NCBI RefSeq assembly: GCF_001485575.1
Contig: NZ_BCNB01000006.1
Span: forward strand, 2,914,001 to 2,978,000
DNA: 64,000 nucleotides
Source: Haloarcula sp. CBA1127
GTDB taxonomy: Archaea > Halobacteriota > Halobacteria > Halobacteriales > Haloarculaceae
Direction of reading: 5' to 3'
The translations under genes were made by a program, and so were the position numbers. Below, piece after piece: positions 38,393 to 47,222 of the stretch. The notes under the pieces were generated by a model. That model saw only the letters and a program-made list of their open reading frames with translations, was not told where the DNA came from and searched no databases. Numbering within the stretch: position 1 is the first letter of the stretch; every line of letters starts with the position of its first letter.

Positions 38393-38709
38393 CGCCGACA
38401 GAGTGGGCGATTGTCGCGCTCGCGTTGGTCGGGGCGTTCTTCGGCGGCGTTGCCTCGATCGGTATCGTTCGACTTCCGGACGTGTACACGCGCGCTCACG
38501 CGGCATCGAAAAGCGATACGCTGGGGGCCGTCCTCGCTATCGGGGCCGCCGCGCTCGCGATTCAGACCGACCTCGCGACGATCAAGGCTGTCTTCCTGCT
38601 GGTGTTTATGTTTCTGACCAACCCCACCGCTGCCCACGCCATCGCCCGGGCGGCACAGGACCAGGGTATCGAGCCGTGGACTGCCGGCGATGAGGAGGAC
38701 AAATCATGA
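38389..38709 (+). CDS. mnhG: Mrp antiporter subunit G
   Basis: A 106-residue MnhG with three TM helices and the family motif VASIGIVRLPDVYTRAHAAS ahead of SDTLGAVL. The C-terminal tail is acidic. It overlaps both neighbours by 4 bp (ATGA). Confidence 0.93.
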   Translation: MTPTEWAIVALALVGAFFGGVASIGIVRLPDVYTRAHAASKSDTLGAVLAIGAAALAIQTDLATIKAVFLLVFMFLTNPTAAHAIARAAQDQGIEPWTAGDEEDKS

Positions 38710-39257
38710 CCCTCTCACTCATTGAGGCAGTGTTGCTGGTGTTCGTGCTGGGCTGTGCTATCGGCGCGGCCGTACTCCGTGACGTGCTGGCGTCACTGAT
38801 GGCGTTTGCCGCCTACAGCCTCGGCATCTCCATTATCTGGGTGATGCTTGAGGCCCCCGACGTGGGGCTAACCGAAGCGGCTGTCGGGGCCGGCATCATG
38901 ACGATACTGTTCATCCTGGCGCTGGCAAACACTGTTCGGCCACAGGAAAACGGCCTGTTTGAGTCGATCAGCGCCCGGACTGTCGTACTGGTCGGCGGGT
39001 TCGTCGTCGTTATGATTGCGACCGTTCCGTCGCTGCCACCCGTCGGGGCGGACGGGACGGTACACCCAAACCCCGTCGTCAGCGGCGAGGTGACACAGTA
39101 CTACCTCGAAAACGCATACGCGGACACAGAGGTCAAGAACGCGGTGACAGCCGTGCTCGCAGCCTACCGCGGGTTCGACACGCTGGGTGAGGCTGTCGTG
39201 GTCTTCTCGGCCGGCGTCGCGGCGCTGACCGTCCTCAGACAGGAGGTCTTCGCATGA
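38706..39257 (+). CDS. Mrp operon DUF4040 subunit (MrpA C-terminal/MbhD-like)
   Basis: A 183-residue protein with a DUF4040-like first half (about 1-90): LRDVLASLMAFAAYSLGISIIWVMLEAPDVGLTEAAVG. It corresponds to the detached C-terminal part of bacterial MrpA, called MbhD/MbhE in archaeal complexes. Helices near the end (TLGEAVVVFSAGVAALTVLR) fit the second part. Four-bp overlaps link it to mnhG and mnhB. Confidence 0.88.
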   Translation: MTLSLIEAVLLVFVLGCAIGAAVLRDVLASLMAFAAYSLGISIIWVMLEAPDVGLTEAAVGAGIMTILFILALANTVRPQENGLFESISARTVVLVGGFVVVMIATVPSLPPVGADGTVHPNPVVSGEVTQYYLENAYADTEVKNAVTAVLAAYRGFDTLGEAVVVFSAGVAALTVLRQEVFA

Positions 39258-39727
39258 GTAGCGACGAGCGAACCGGATTGTACGTCGAGAGTACCATCAT
39301 CATGACGACGGTGCGGGTCGTCGCGCCGTTCGTGCTCACCTTCGCCCTGTTCGTGATGTTCCACGGGGCGAACTCCCCCGGCGGGGGATTCCAGGGCGGG
39401 GTCATCGCCGGGTCAGTCGTGATGATGCTCGCGTTTGCCTACGGTATCGACGCGGCGCGAGAGTGGCTCGACGTTCGCGTTGTCGCCGCGCTCGCTTCGG
39501 GTGGTGTGCTCACGTTCGCAGCCATCGGTCTGGGAACGATAGTTCTGGGTGGGAACTTCCTCGAATATCACCTGTACGAACAGTTCATCTCGCACGTGGT
39601 CGCCTACGCCATCGAGCTTGTCGAACTGGCCATCGGTGGTATCGTCGCCAGCGTTGCTATCGGCCTCTTTTTCCTGCTTGCGGCGGGGTTCGGCCACGCC
39701 GTCGACGAACCGGAGGGTGAAAACTAA
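39254..39727 (+). CDS. mnhB: Mrp antiporter subunit B
   Basis: A 157-residue MnhB with four TM helices. The motif APFVLTFALFVMFHGANSPGG followed by GFQGGVIAGS is diagnostic for the MnhB family. The start overlaps the previous stop by 4 bp, and its stop overlaps the mnhC start by 1 bp. Confidence 0.94.
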   Translation: MSSDERTGLYVESTIIMTTVRVVAPFVLTFALFVMFHGANSPGGGFQGGVIAGSVVMMLAFAYGIDAAREWLDVRVVAALASGGVLTFAAIGLGTIVLGGNFLEYHLYEQFISHVVAYAIELVELAIGGIVASVAIGLFFLLAAGFGHAVDEPEGEN

Positions 39728-40083
39728 TGCTAGAATTGCTGAACTCACACTACAACTACTTCGCGGTGATGCTGCTGCTGGGTATCGGCCTCTATATGCT
39801 CATCGAGTCCCGGAACCTCGTGAAGAAAGTCATCGGGATGAACATCTTCCAGACGGGCATCTTCCTGTTTTTCATCACGCTCGCGTTCCGGACTGGCGGG
39901 AACCCGCCGATAATCAAGGAGGGTGGCGGCCCCTACGTCAGCCCGCTGCCGCACGTCCTCATCCTGACCGCTATCGTTGTCGGGGTGAGCCTGACCGCCG
40001 TGGCGCTGGCACTTATCATCCGCATCTACACCGAGTACGGTACGCTGGACGAAGACAAGCTCAAACAGCTCTACTATGATTGA
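39727..40083 (+). CDS. mnhC: Mrp antiporter subunit C (NuoK-like)
   Basis: A 118-residue NuoK-family subunit with three TM helices. The stretch IESRNLVKKVIGMNIFQTGIFLF includes the conserved helix, followed by LPHVLILTAIVVGVSLTAVALALIIRIY. It overlaps mnhD by 8 bp. Confidence 0.94.
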   Translation: MLELLNSHYNYFAVMLLLGIGLYMLIESRNLVKKVIGMNIFQTGIFLFFITLAFRTGGNPPIIKEGGGPYVSPLPHVLILTAIVVGVSLTAVALALIIRIYTEYGTLDEDKLKQLYYD

Positions 40084-41569
40084 ACAACTCCCCGTATTGT
40101 TGGTCGTCCTGCCGATCGTCGGCGGCGCGATACCGCTGGCCGCGAGTCTCGTGAGCGACCGGGCCGGGTGGCCCGTCGCGACGGTGACACTCCTCGGGCA
40201 GGCCGGCCTGGCCGGACTGCTCGCGTGGACCGTCGGCACAAATGGGACTGTTTCCTACGCGGTCGGTGGTTTCGCCGCCCCGTACGGCATCGAACTCGTC
40301 GTCGACGGGCTCTCCGGTGCCGTCGCCCTGCTCGTGGCTGTTGTGTCACTTGGCGTGCTCGCGTACGCTCGGCAGGCCGGCCCGCACTCGGGCCCCTTCT
40401 ACGGACTGTACCTCCTGCTGGTCGCCGGCCTGACGGGCATGACGGTCACTGGCGACGTGTTCAATCTCTACGTGTTCCTCGAAATCACGGGGCTTGCGGC
40501 GTACGGTCTCGTGGCGAGTGGCCGGGACGCCAGCGCCGCCGTCGCGGCGCTGAAGTACCTCATCATCGGGACCATCGGGGCCTCGCTGTACCTGCTCGGC
40601 ATCGGCTACCTGCTTGCGGCAACGGGCACGCTCAACATGGCCGACCTGGCGACCAAACTCGGAGAGATGGCGGCCTACGACTCGACGCTCGTCCTGACCG
40701 CGTTCGGGCTGATGGTCGGCGGGCTGACGGTGAAGGTTGCCCTGTTCCCGCTGCACACCTGGCAGCCCGACGCCTACGCGAACGCCCCGGATACGGTGAG
40801 CGCGTTCATTTCTGCGCTCGTCTCGACGGTCTCGGCGTACGCGCTCGCTCGACTGCTGTTTTCGGTGTTCACGGTGGAGTTCCTGACGGCTGTGCCCATC
40901 GCTCGCTGGGCGCTGGTCGGGCTGGCGTGCGTGAGTATCATCGCGGGAAGTGCGCTCGCTGTCTCGCAGGACAGCGTCCAGCGGATGCTGGCGTACTCCT
41001 CAGTGTCGCAGTTCGGCCTCGTCGTCGCTGGATTCGCCATCGCTACCCCGCTGGCCGTCGTTGGCGCGACCGTCCACCTGCTCGGCCACGCGGTGATGAA
41101 GGGCGGGCTGTTCGCTGCGACGGGCGTTATCGAGCGCAAGACGGGTGCAACAACCGTAAGCGGCTACGCTGGGATGGGGAGCCGCGTCCCGATCTCGGCG
41201 TTTGCCTTTGCCGTGCTCTCGCTGGCGATGGTCGGCGTTCCACCGGCGGTCGGCTTCGTCGGCAAGTGGTACATTGTCCTCGGCGCAGTCAACACCGAGA
41301 ACTGGGCCGTTGTGACCGTGTTGCTCGCGAGTACGTTGCTGACGCTTGCGTACTTCGCCCGCCTCGTCGAGCGGCTGTACTTCGCCGAGGCGACCATCCA
41401 CTCGAAGCCTGACGAGGCTCCCGTAACAGACGGGAGCGGACAGGCAGTTTCGTTCGGGATGATTGCTGTCGTCGTTATCGCGGCCGCACTCGCGGTCGCG
41501 CTGACTGCAGCCGTCCCGATGCTTGAACAGGTGCTTCGAGAGACGCTTCCACCCCTGCTAAACCAATGA
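40076..41569 (+). CDS. mnhD: Mrp antiporter proton-channel subunit, MnhD type
   Basis: A 497-residue NuoN/NuoL-like subunit with about fourteen TM helices. The charged helix residues expected of the antiporter fold are visible in NVYVFLEITGLAAY-type and KVALFPLHTWQPDAYANAPD contexts. It is the first of three paralogous large subunits in the operon. It overlaps the next gene by 4 bp. Subunits of this family carry protons through the membrane. Confidence 0.93.
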   Translation: MIEQLPVLLVVLPIVGGAIPLAASLVSDRAGWPVATVTLLGQAGLAGLLAWTVGTNGTVSYAVGGFAAPYGIELVVDGLSGAVALLVAVVSLGVLAYARQAGPHSGPFYGLYLLLVAGLTGMTVTGDVFNLYVFLEITGLAAYGLVASGRDASAAVAALKYLIIGTIGASLYLLGIGYLLAATGTLNMADLATKLGEMAAYDSTLVLTAFGLMVGGLTVKVALFPLHTWQPDAYANAPDTVSAFISALVSTVSAYALARLLFSVFTVEFLTAVPIARWALVGLACVSIIAGSALAVSQDSVQRMLAYSSVSQFGLVVAGFAIATPLAVVGATVHLLGHAVMKGGLFAATGVIERKTGATTVSGYAGMGSRVPISAFAFAVLSLAMVGVPPAVGFVGKWYIVLGAVNTENWAVVTVLLASTLLTLAYFARLVERLYFAEATIHSKPDEAPVTDGSGQAVSFGMIAVVVIAAALAVALTAAVPMLEQVLRETLPPLLNQ

Positions 41570-43263
41570 CTGATATCACATCACTTCGACCGCTGTTTGC
41601 AATCCTCGTCTCCGCGGTGGCTATCCCCGTAATTCTCTCGCTCAAACGCCGTCCGAACGTGCGGGAAGGGGTGACCATCACGGTGGCAGTCGCGAAGTTC
41701 GCTATCGTCGCGAGCATGGTCCCCGGCGTCCTCTCGGGGACGCGGTACGTCTTCTCGTTCGGGCAACTGGCCACCGGAATCGAACTGGCGTTCCGCGTCG
41801 ACCCGCTCGGGCTGCTGTTCGGCCTGCTTGCGAGTCTGCTGTGGATCGTCACCAGTTTCTACAGCATCGGCTACATGCGCGGGCTGGACGAACACGCACA
41901 GACGCGCTATTTCGCCTCCTTTGCGGCCAGCCTCGCGTCGGCGGTCGGCGTCGCTTTCGCGTCGAACTTGCTGACGCTGTTCGTCTGCTACGAACTGCTG
42001 ACAGTGTCGACGTACCCGCTTGTTACCCATGACGAAACCGACGAGGCTCGCGCTGCCGGTCGGAAGTACCTCGCGTACACCTTCGGCGGTGGGGTCGCCG
42101 TGCTGGGTGGCACGGTTCTAGTGTTCGTCCTCGCCGGAACGACCGCGTTTACCCCCGGCGGGCTCGAAGGCCTCGCGACGGCCGACCCGACGCTGGCACG
42201 GGCGGCGTTCGCCCTGCTGGCGACCGGCTTCGGCGTCAAAGCCGCACTGATGCCGGTGCACTCCTGGCTCCCGGATGCCATGGTCGCGCCGACGCCGGTG
42301 TCGGGCCTGCTGCACGCCGTCGCAGTCGTCAAAAGCGGCGTGTTCGGCATCGCCAGAGTCGTCCTCGATGTGTACGGAACGGGAACGATGGAGCAACTCG
42401 GCGTCGGCCTCCCGCTGGCCGCGATTGCGGCGTTTACTCTCCTGACCGCGAGTATCATCGCGCTCAGACAGGACAACCTCAAACGACGGCTGGCGTATTC
42501 GACGATAAGCCAGCTCTCTTATATTGTGCTCGGGCTGGGACTGCTCCACGGACAGGCGCTGACGGGCGGCCTGCTCCACATTCCGGCACACGCGTTCATG
42601 AAACTGACACTGTTCTTCTGTGCCGGTGCGATACACGTCGAGACCCACACCGACGACATCAGCGACATGGCCGGCATTGGGAAGCGGATGCCGCTGACGA
42701 TGGCCGCCTTTGCCGTCGCCGCGGCCGGGATGGCCGGGATTCCACTGGTCGCTGGCTTCGTCAGCAAGTGGTATCTCGTCATCGGTGCGCTGAGCCTCAA
42801 TGGCGGGCTCGTCTTTGCCGCCGCGTTGCTGGTTTCCGGCGTCCTCAACATTGCATACTTCTGGCCCATCGTCTATCAGGCGTACTTCGAATCGCCGGAG
42901 AGCCACGACGAGAAGCCACTCATCGGCGGACCGCTTGGCGGGCGAGACGAGGTTCGAGCCGACGGCGGTGAGGGCCATGGTTCGGACGATGCCGACGACC
43001 ACTCCGACGAAGGTGAGGTTCCAGACCCACAGCACGTCGACCACCTCGGGAAACACGACGAGGAGCACGAACACCACGGCGGCCCGCCCGCAGGGGGCTG
43101 GGACGACCGCGGCTGGCGCGGCGGCGAAAGCACGTGGTTCATGCTCGGGCCGATACTCACCGCGGCCACGCTGTCGCTCCTGCTGGGGACAGTGCCGTAC
43201 ACGGCTGTCTTCCTGCGGATCGTCGACACTATTGTCGGTAATCTGCCGGGGGTGATGGCCTGA
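41566..43263 (+). CDS. Second large Mrp proton-channel subunit with His-rich loop
   Basis: A 565-residue NuoL/M/N-like protein with about fourteen TM helices. The channel signature appears as SNLLTLFVCYELLTVSTYPLV and KAALMPVHSWLPDAMVAPTPVS. Between two late helices, near residues 461-518, there is a hydrophilic loop with at least eight histidines interspersed with Asp/Glu. Such a loop is not needed for the family fold and could bind metal or sense pH (inference). Its stop shares a base with the next start. Confidence 0.92.
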   Translation: MTDITSLRPLFAILVSAVAIPVILSLKRRPNVREGVTITVAVAKFAIVASMVPGVLSGTRYVFSFGQLATGIELAFRVDPLGLLFGLLASLLWIVTSFYSIGYMRGLDEHAQTRYFASFAASLASAVGVAFASNLLTLFVCYELLTVSTYPLVTHDETDEARAAGRKYLAYTFGGGVAVLGGTVLVFVLAGTTAFTPGGLEGLATADPTLARAAFALLATGFGVKAALMPVHSWLPDAMVAPTPVSGLLHAVAVVKSGVFGIARVVLDVYGTGTMEQLGVGLPLAAIAAFTLLTASIIALRQDNLKRRLAYSTISQLSYIVLGLGLLHGQALTGGLLHIPAHAFMKLTLFFCAGAIHVETHTDDISDMAGIGKRMPLTMAAFAVAAAGMAGIPLVAGFVSKWYLVIGALSLNGGLVFAAALLVSGVLNIAYFWPIVYQAYFESPESHDEKPLIGGPLGGRDEVRADGGEGHGSDDADDHSDEGEVPDPQHVDHLGKHDEEHEHHGGPPAGGWDDRGWRGGESTWFMLGPILTAATLSLLLGTVPYTAVFLRIVDTIVGNLPGVMA

Positions 43264-45044
43264 TGTCGGCGCTGACAATGGTCCCGCCAGTCGTCGTACT
43301 ACTGGCGCTGGCAATCGTCGTGTCCCGGCTTCCGCGGCGTGCCGGACACGCGGTCGGTGCGCTCGTGCCCGCTCTCGCGGTACCGTGGGCGCTTGCGGTC
43401 CCGGAGGGCGCACATCTCCAGACCCAGTTCCTTGGGTTCGACGCCGTGCTACTGAACGTCGACCCGTTCTCTCGGCTGATGGGCATCATCTTCGGACTCA
43501 TCGCCGCGGTCGCCGTGCTCTACTCCTATGCCAGCGAGGCCAACACGACACAGACAGGGTACGCCCTCTCGTACGTCGCGACCAGTTTCGGAGCCGTCTT
43601 CGCTGGCGACTGGCTGACGCTCATCTTCTTCTGGGAGCTGATGGCCGTCACGAGCACGCTACTAGTGTGGCACTACGGCGGTAAGGCGGTCCGGGCTGGG
43701 TTCCGGTATGCCCTGCTGCACGGGCTGGGCGGCACGCTGTTGATGGCCGCCATCCTTCGGCACTACGTCAATGTGGAGACGTTCCTGTTCGCGTCAGTGC
43801 CAGGCGGGCCGGAAACGGCCGGTATTACGACCGGGCTGGCCGCCGCGCTGGCCGCGATCGGTATTGGCGTCAATGTCGGCTTCATCGGCCTGCACGCGTG
43901 GCTGCCAGATACCTATCCGCGCCCACACATCGCCGCCAGCGTGTTCCTCTGCGTGTTCACGACAAAAACCGGCGTCTACGGGATGTACCGCGCGTTCCCC
44001 AACGGCCACGAGGCTATCGCGTACATGGGCGGCGGAATGGCTATCTTCGGCGCGCTATTCGCGCTGTTCCAGAACGATATGCGACGGCTCCTCTCCTATC
44101 ACATCCAGTCACAGGTCGGGTACATGGTCGCCGGCGTCGGTATCGGGAGCGCTCTCTCACAGGCTGGCGCGTTCGCCCACGTGTTCAACCACATTCTCTA
44201 CAAGGGCCTGCTGTTCATGACCGCCGGTGTCGTCATCTACCGGACTGGGACGGAGAGCCTGAAGAAACTCGGCGGGCTCTGGCGGGAGATGCCGATCACG
44301 GCAGGAGCGTTCTCCGTCGCTGCGCTGTCTATCGCCGGCTTCCCCGGGTTCAACGGGTTCGTCAGCAAGGGGATCATCATCTCCGGGAGCCACTATACCT
44401 TCGGCAAGGGACCGCTCCCGCTCGGTGAGTTCTATACGCTTGAGTGGATGCTACTGCTGGGTGGCGTCGGCACGTTCATGTCGTTCATCAAGTTCGGCTA
44501 CTACGCGTTCTTCCACGGCGAGTACGACAGCAGCGTCCCAGACGCGAACCGTCTGCAGAGCGTGGCAATGGTGTCCGTAGCCGCGCTCTGTGTCATCTAC
44601 GGTGTGTACGACACGGCGCTGTTCGCCATCCTTCCGTTCGACGTTACGAGCGAGGCTGTCGTTCACCACGTCTACAAGACCTACACTATTCCCCACGTCA
44701 TCGAGGGTGTAGTTCTGGCCGTCCTCGGGCTGATTGGCTTCGCGGTGACTAAGAAGCCCCTCTCGAAGCTCGGCCGCGTTCCCGATATCGATTCGGTGTA
44801 CAACCCCGCTGTCTTCTATGGCTCCCGCGGGCTCGTTGTCGGTGTGACCGAACTGTACGCCGCCGTCGACCGCGCAGTGGTTCAGGCCACGAGTATCGTC
44901 ACGCGGACGGTGACGTCCCCCAACGACGTAATTGCGCGGCTCCGCGACGACGACACCCTCATACATCCGATGCGGGCCGGCATCGGACTCAGCATCCTCA
45001 TCCTCGCGGTCTTCGTTACGGTAGCACTGCTGGCCCTTTCATGA
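43263..45044 (+). CDS. Third large Mrp proton-channel subunit
   Basis: A 593-residue NuoL-like subunit that ends the operon. Key residues are visible in FFWELMAVTSTLLVWHY (TM glutamate) and GLHAWLPDTYPRPHIAASVF, with the lysine helix FNHILYKGLLFMTAG. A C-terminal extension of about 90 residues includes another TM helix. Three large subunits and separate DUF4040 and MnhB genes are the archaeal-style arrangement, without a fused MrpA. No gene follows for about 190 bp. Confidence 0.93.
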   Translation: MSALTMVPPVVVLLALAIVVSRLPRRAGHAVGALVPALAVPWALAVPEGAHLQTQFLGFDAVLLNVDPFSRLMGIIFGLIAAVAVLYSYASEANTTQTGYALSYVATSFGAVFAGDWLTLIFFWELMAVTSTLLVWHYGGKAVRAGFRYALLHGLGGTLLMAAILRHYVNVETFLFASVPGGPETAGITTGLAAALAAIGIGVNVGFIGLHAWLPDTYPRPHIAASVFLCVFTTKTGVYGMYRAFPNGHEAIAYMGGGMAIFGALFALFQNDMRRLLSYHIQSQVGYMVAGVGIGSALSQAGAFAHVFNHILYKGLLFMTAGVVIYRTGTESLKKLGGLWREMPITAGAFSVAALSIAGFPGFNGFVSKGIIISGSHYTFGKGPLPLGEFYTLEWMLLLGGVGTFMSFIKFGYYAFFHGEYDSSVPDANRLQSVAMVSVAALCVIYGVYDTALFAILPFDVTSEAVVHHVYKTYTIPHVIEGVVLAVLGLIGFAVTKKPLSKLGRVPDIDSVYNPAVFYGSRGLVVGVTELYAAVDRAVVQATSIVTRTVTSPNDVIARLRDDDTLIHPMRAGIGLSILILAVFVTVALLALS

Positions 45045-45238
45045 AGTTCTAAAAACATCTTCTGTGATAATCGTGGATCAGGTCGGCTAGATCTGGGTTC
45101 AAGCACCCCAGAATAGCTGTTAACAAATAGGGTAATTACAGGCTCTGATAATACAGGTGCAGACTTATATATCTCCATAGCCACGATTCGATAAGCACGG
45201 CATAACAGGGGGACCTGTTGATGCGTGCGGACACAACA

Positions 45239-45703
45239 ATGGAACTCAAACGATTCTTCAACGACGACGATGCTGTGTCGCCGGTCATCGGGGTCATCCT
45301 GATGGTCGCAATCACGGTCATCCTCGCAGCCGTTATCGCAACATTCGTCCTCGGCCTAGGCGACCAGGTCAGTAACACGGCTCCACAGGCTAGCTTTAGT
45401 ACGGATTACGAGGATGCAAACGACTGGGTTGAGTTTACACATGACGGTGGTGACTCAATTAAAGCGAGTAACTTGTATCTCAGAGGCGATATCGCCAGTG
45501 GTACCGACGGCGAGACCCCCGATATAACCTCGGACAACACACAGTGGAACGGGGAAGCCAGTGGGAGTAATAGTAAGGTCGTCGCAGGTAATAGCGTCAC
45601 CGTCGGGGTTGATACGGAAAGTTTCACTATCAACCTAGTCTACCAGTCAGCTACTGGCGACAACTCCGCAACGCTCGCCACCGCATCCGGACCGAGCGCA
45701 TAA
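45239..45703 (+). CDS. Archaeal type IV pilin
   Basis: A 154-residue pilin. The charged leader MELKRFFNDDDAVSP is followed by the strikingly conserved hydrophobic H-domain SPVIGVILMVAITVILAA. PibD-type prepilin peptidase would cut just before AVSP. The remaining 110 residues form a small beta-rich head with serine, threonine and asparagine. ATG 45239 gives the standard leader; the TTG 21 nt earlier is less likely. PilA pilins of Haloferax share the same H-domain and form adhesion pili. A TATA-like cttatata lies near 45164-45171, leaving a leader of about 45 nt. Confidence 0.92.
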   Translation: MELKRFFNDDDAVSPVIGVILMVAITVILAAVIATFVLGLGDQVSNTAPQASFSTDYEDANDWVEFTHDGGDSIKASNLYLRGDIASGTDGETPDITSDNTQWNGEASGSNSKVVAGNSVTVGVDTESFTINLVYQSATGDNSATLATASGPSA

Positions 45704-45718
45704 ACTCGCAACATCTCG

Positions 45719-45724
45719 TTTTTT
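45719..45724 (+). terminator. T6 tract after the first pilin gene
   Basis: A run of six T begins 16 nt after the pilin stop, a suitable position for archaeal intrinsic termination. It would separate this pilin from the regulator gene that follows. Confidence 0.4.
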
Positions 45725-45815
45725 CCGGCACCAAAACCCGTGAGTTTATAACCGATGAACGCCCTGATGTTCGCTGTATTCCCTGCGATGGGTGGTGGGG
45801 ATCGGAGAAAATGAC

Positions 45816-46394
45816 ATGAGCAAGCAGGTAGAACGGTCGGACTCCGCTTCGGACGATGACCTTTCAAAAGGCGAGATATTCGACGTTCTGCAGAACGAAC
45901 GGCGTCGGTACACGCTTCAGTATCTACGAGAACACGACGGGCCAGTACAGCTCGGTGACCTCGCGTCACACGTCGCGGCACAGGAGTACGACTGCCCGAA
46001 CACCGCAGTCACGAGCGCGCAGCGGAAACGCGTGTACACCACGTTACAACAGTCTCATCTCCCGCGGATGGATGAGACGGGTATCATCGACTACGACGAC
46101 GAGAACGGGACGATTTCCAAGACTGCACACACGGAAGAACTCACTGTCTATCTCGAAATCGTGCCGGGAAGCGAGTTCCCCTGGCGCGAGTACTACCTCT
46201 CGCTCGGCGCGGTCAGTCTGGCAATCGTAACAATCCTCTGGGTTGGGATCTATCCCTTCACGGCAATTCCGCCACTGGTCTGGGCCACGCTGATCGCGGT
46301 TGTACTCAGTGTCTCCGCGGGCTATCACACCTACGCCGGTCGTGAAATGACACTAACCGAGTATGTGGCGCAGGAAGCCGGCTCCGACGACTGA
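45816..46394 (+). CDS. Membrane-anchored DUF7344 regulator between two pilins
   Basis: A 192-residue protein starting at ATG 45816 (MSKQVERSDS). The N-terminal winged helix (about 18-105) contains NERRRYTLQYLREHDGPVQLGDLASHV and SHLPRMDETGIIDYD, matching the DUF7344 family and the regulator at 1917. Two TM helices follow at about 128-148 and 153-172, so the DNA-binding domain would be tethered to the membrane. Its position between pilin genes suggests it senses the cell surface and controls pilin expression (inference). Confidence 0.88.
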   Translation: MSKQVERSDSASDDDLSKGEIFDVLQNERRRYTLQYLREHDGPVQLGDLASHVAAQEYDCPNTAVTSAQRKRVYTTLQQSHLPRMDETGIIDYDDENGTISKTAHTEELTVYLEIVPGSEFPWREYYLSLGAVSLAIVTILWVGIYPFTAIPPLVWATLIAVVLSVSAGYHTYAGREMTLTEYVAQEAGSDD

Positions 46395-46459
46395 AGCACG
46401 CAGTTTGTTTCACGGCCTGTGCCGTTTCGTTTGTCTCGTTTGCCGCTAAACTATCGAAA

Positions 46460-46511
46460 TACCGCCGTATCGAATTCTGGCGGTACAGCCAGCCTTGAAG
46501 GCTTTCAAGGC
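46460..46511. repeat. Two tandem inverted repeats upstream of the second pilin
   Basis: The first has 7-bp arms (taccgcc / ggcggta, 46460-46485, 12-nt spacer). The second is a perfect 8-bp hairpin (gccttgaa-ggct-ttcaaggc, 46492-46511). They lie between the regulator stop and the TATA-like tataagt at 46541-46547. They could be operators for the second pilin or a termination structure for the regulator. Confidence 0.45.
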
Positions 46512-46657
46512 AACGTTGAACGGCTAAAACGTACTGTGAGTATAAGTGGGTCCCTCCCATGTGGTTGAATCAGCACACCCCGCGAGCCGGTAAGGAAATC
46601 CTTCGATCTATAGGGGGTTCCTACTCGGGTCACACTCGCGGTGTGCGTCGAACAAAC

Positions 46658-47137
46658 ATGGATATCAAACAACTCATCCACGACGACGACGCAGTGTCGC
46701 CGGTCATCGGGGTCATCCTGATGGTCGCAATCACGGTCATTCTGGCCGCAGTAATCGCCTCCTTTGTGCTCGGTCTTGGCGACCAGGCACAGCAGGCAAC
46801 GCCGCAGGCTAGCTTCTCATGGGACTACGACCAGTCAGCAGCCCCTTACGGTACGCTCACTGTCACCCACGATGGTGGTGACACAATTAGCGGACAGGAG
46901 ATGTACATCCGAGGCAGTGGAATTACTTCAGATGGTGACACCCCCTCTACTAGTGAGCAGTTGACCGATAGTAACTCTGGCAATACTTGGGGAACTGCAG
47001 CAAGTACGAGCGAGATTACGGCAGGAAACCAGTTGACAATCGCTGTCGAGAACAATTACGATCTGCGGGTTGTTTACGAAACGCAAGAAGGCGACTCCTC
47101 TGCAACACTCGCACAGGACTCTGGTCCTGAGGCGTAA
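46658..47137 (+). CDS. Second archaeal type IV pilin
   Basis: A 159-residue pilin starting MDIKQLIHDDDAVSPVIGV, with the same H-domain as the pilin at 45239. The soluble head differs, but the last 20 residues (YETQEGDSSATLAQ...) align with the end of the first pilin. Codons in the H-domain are identical over 47 nt. ATG 46658 gives the standard short leader peptide. The predicted TATA box is about 110 nt upstream, so the transcript should have a long 5' leader. Confidence 0.92.
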   Translation: MDIKQLIHDDDAVSPVIGVILMVAITVILAAVIASFVLGLGDQAQQATPQASFSWDYDQSAAPYGTLTVTHDGGDTISGQEMYIRGSGITSDGDTPSTSEQLTDSNSGNTWGTAASTSEITAGNQLTIAVENNYDLRVVYETQEGDSSATLAQDSGPEA

Positions 47138-47191
47138 CTAAATTTATTTCCGTTTCCAGTCAGTAAATAATAAAACTCCCTCCACGACACT

Positions 47192-47197
47192 TTTATT
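47192..47197 (+). promoter_or_regulatory. TATA box before the secreted-protein gene
   Basis: tttatt is centred about 28 nt before the ATG at 47223, the leaderless spacing. Confidence 0.5.
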
Positions 47198-47222
47198 GCC
47201 AGATATCTAGTGACTGGTAACA

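Noticed and set aside
40168-41412. 414-codon alternative plus frame inside mnhD
   Set aside because: Arg-rich composition with no hydrophobic helices, whereas the other frame encodes a clear NuoL/N-type membrane protein.
42118-43413. 431-codon minus-strand open frame opposite the Mrp subunits
   Set aside because: Arg/Gly/Pro/His-rich composition typical of an antisense frame; it crosses a gene boundary of the real operon.
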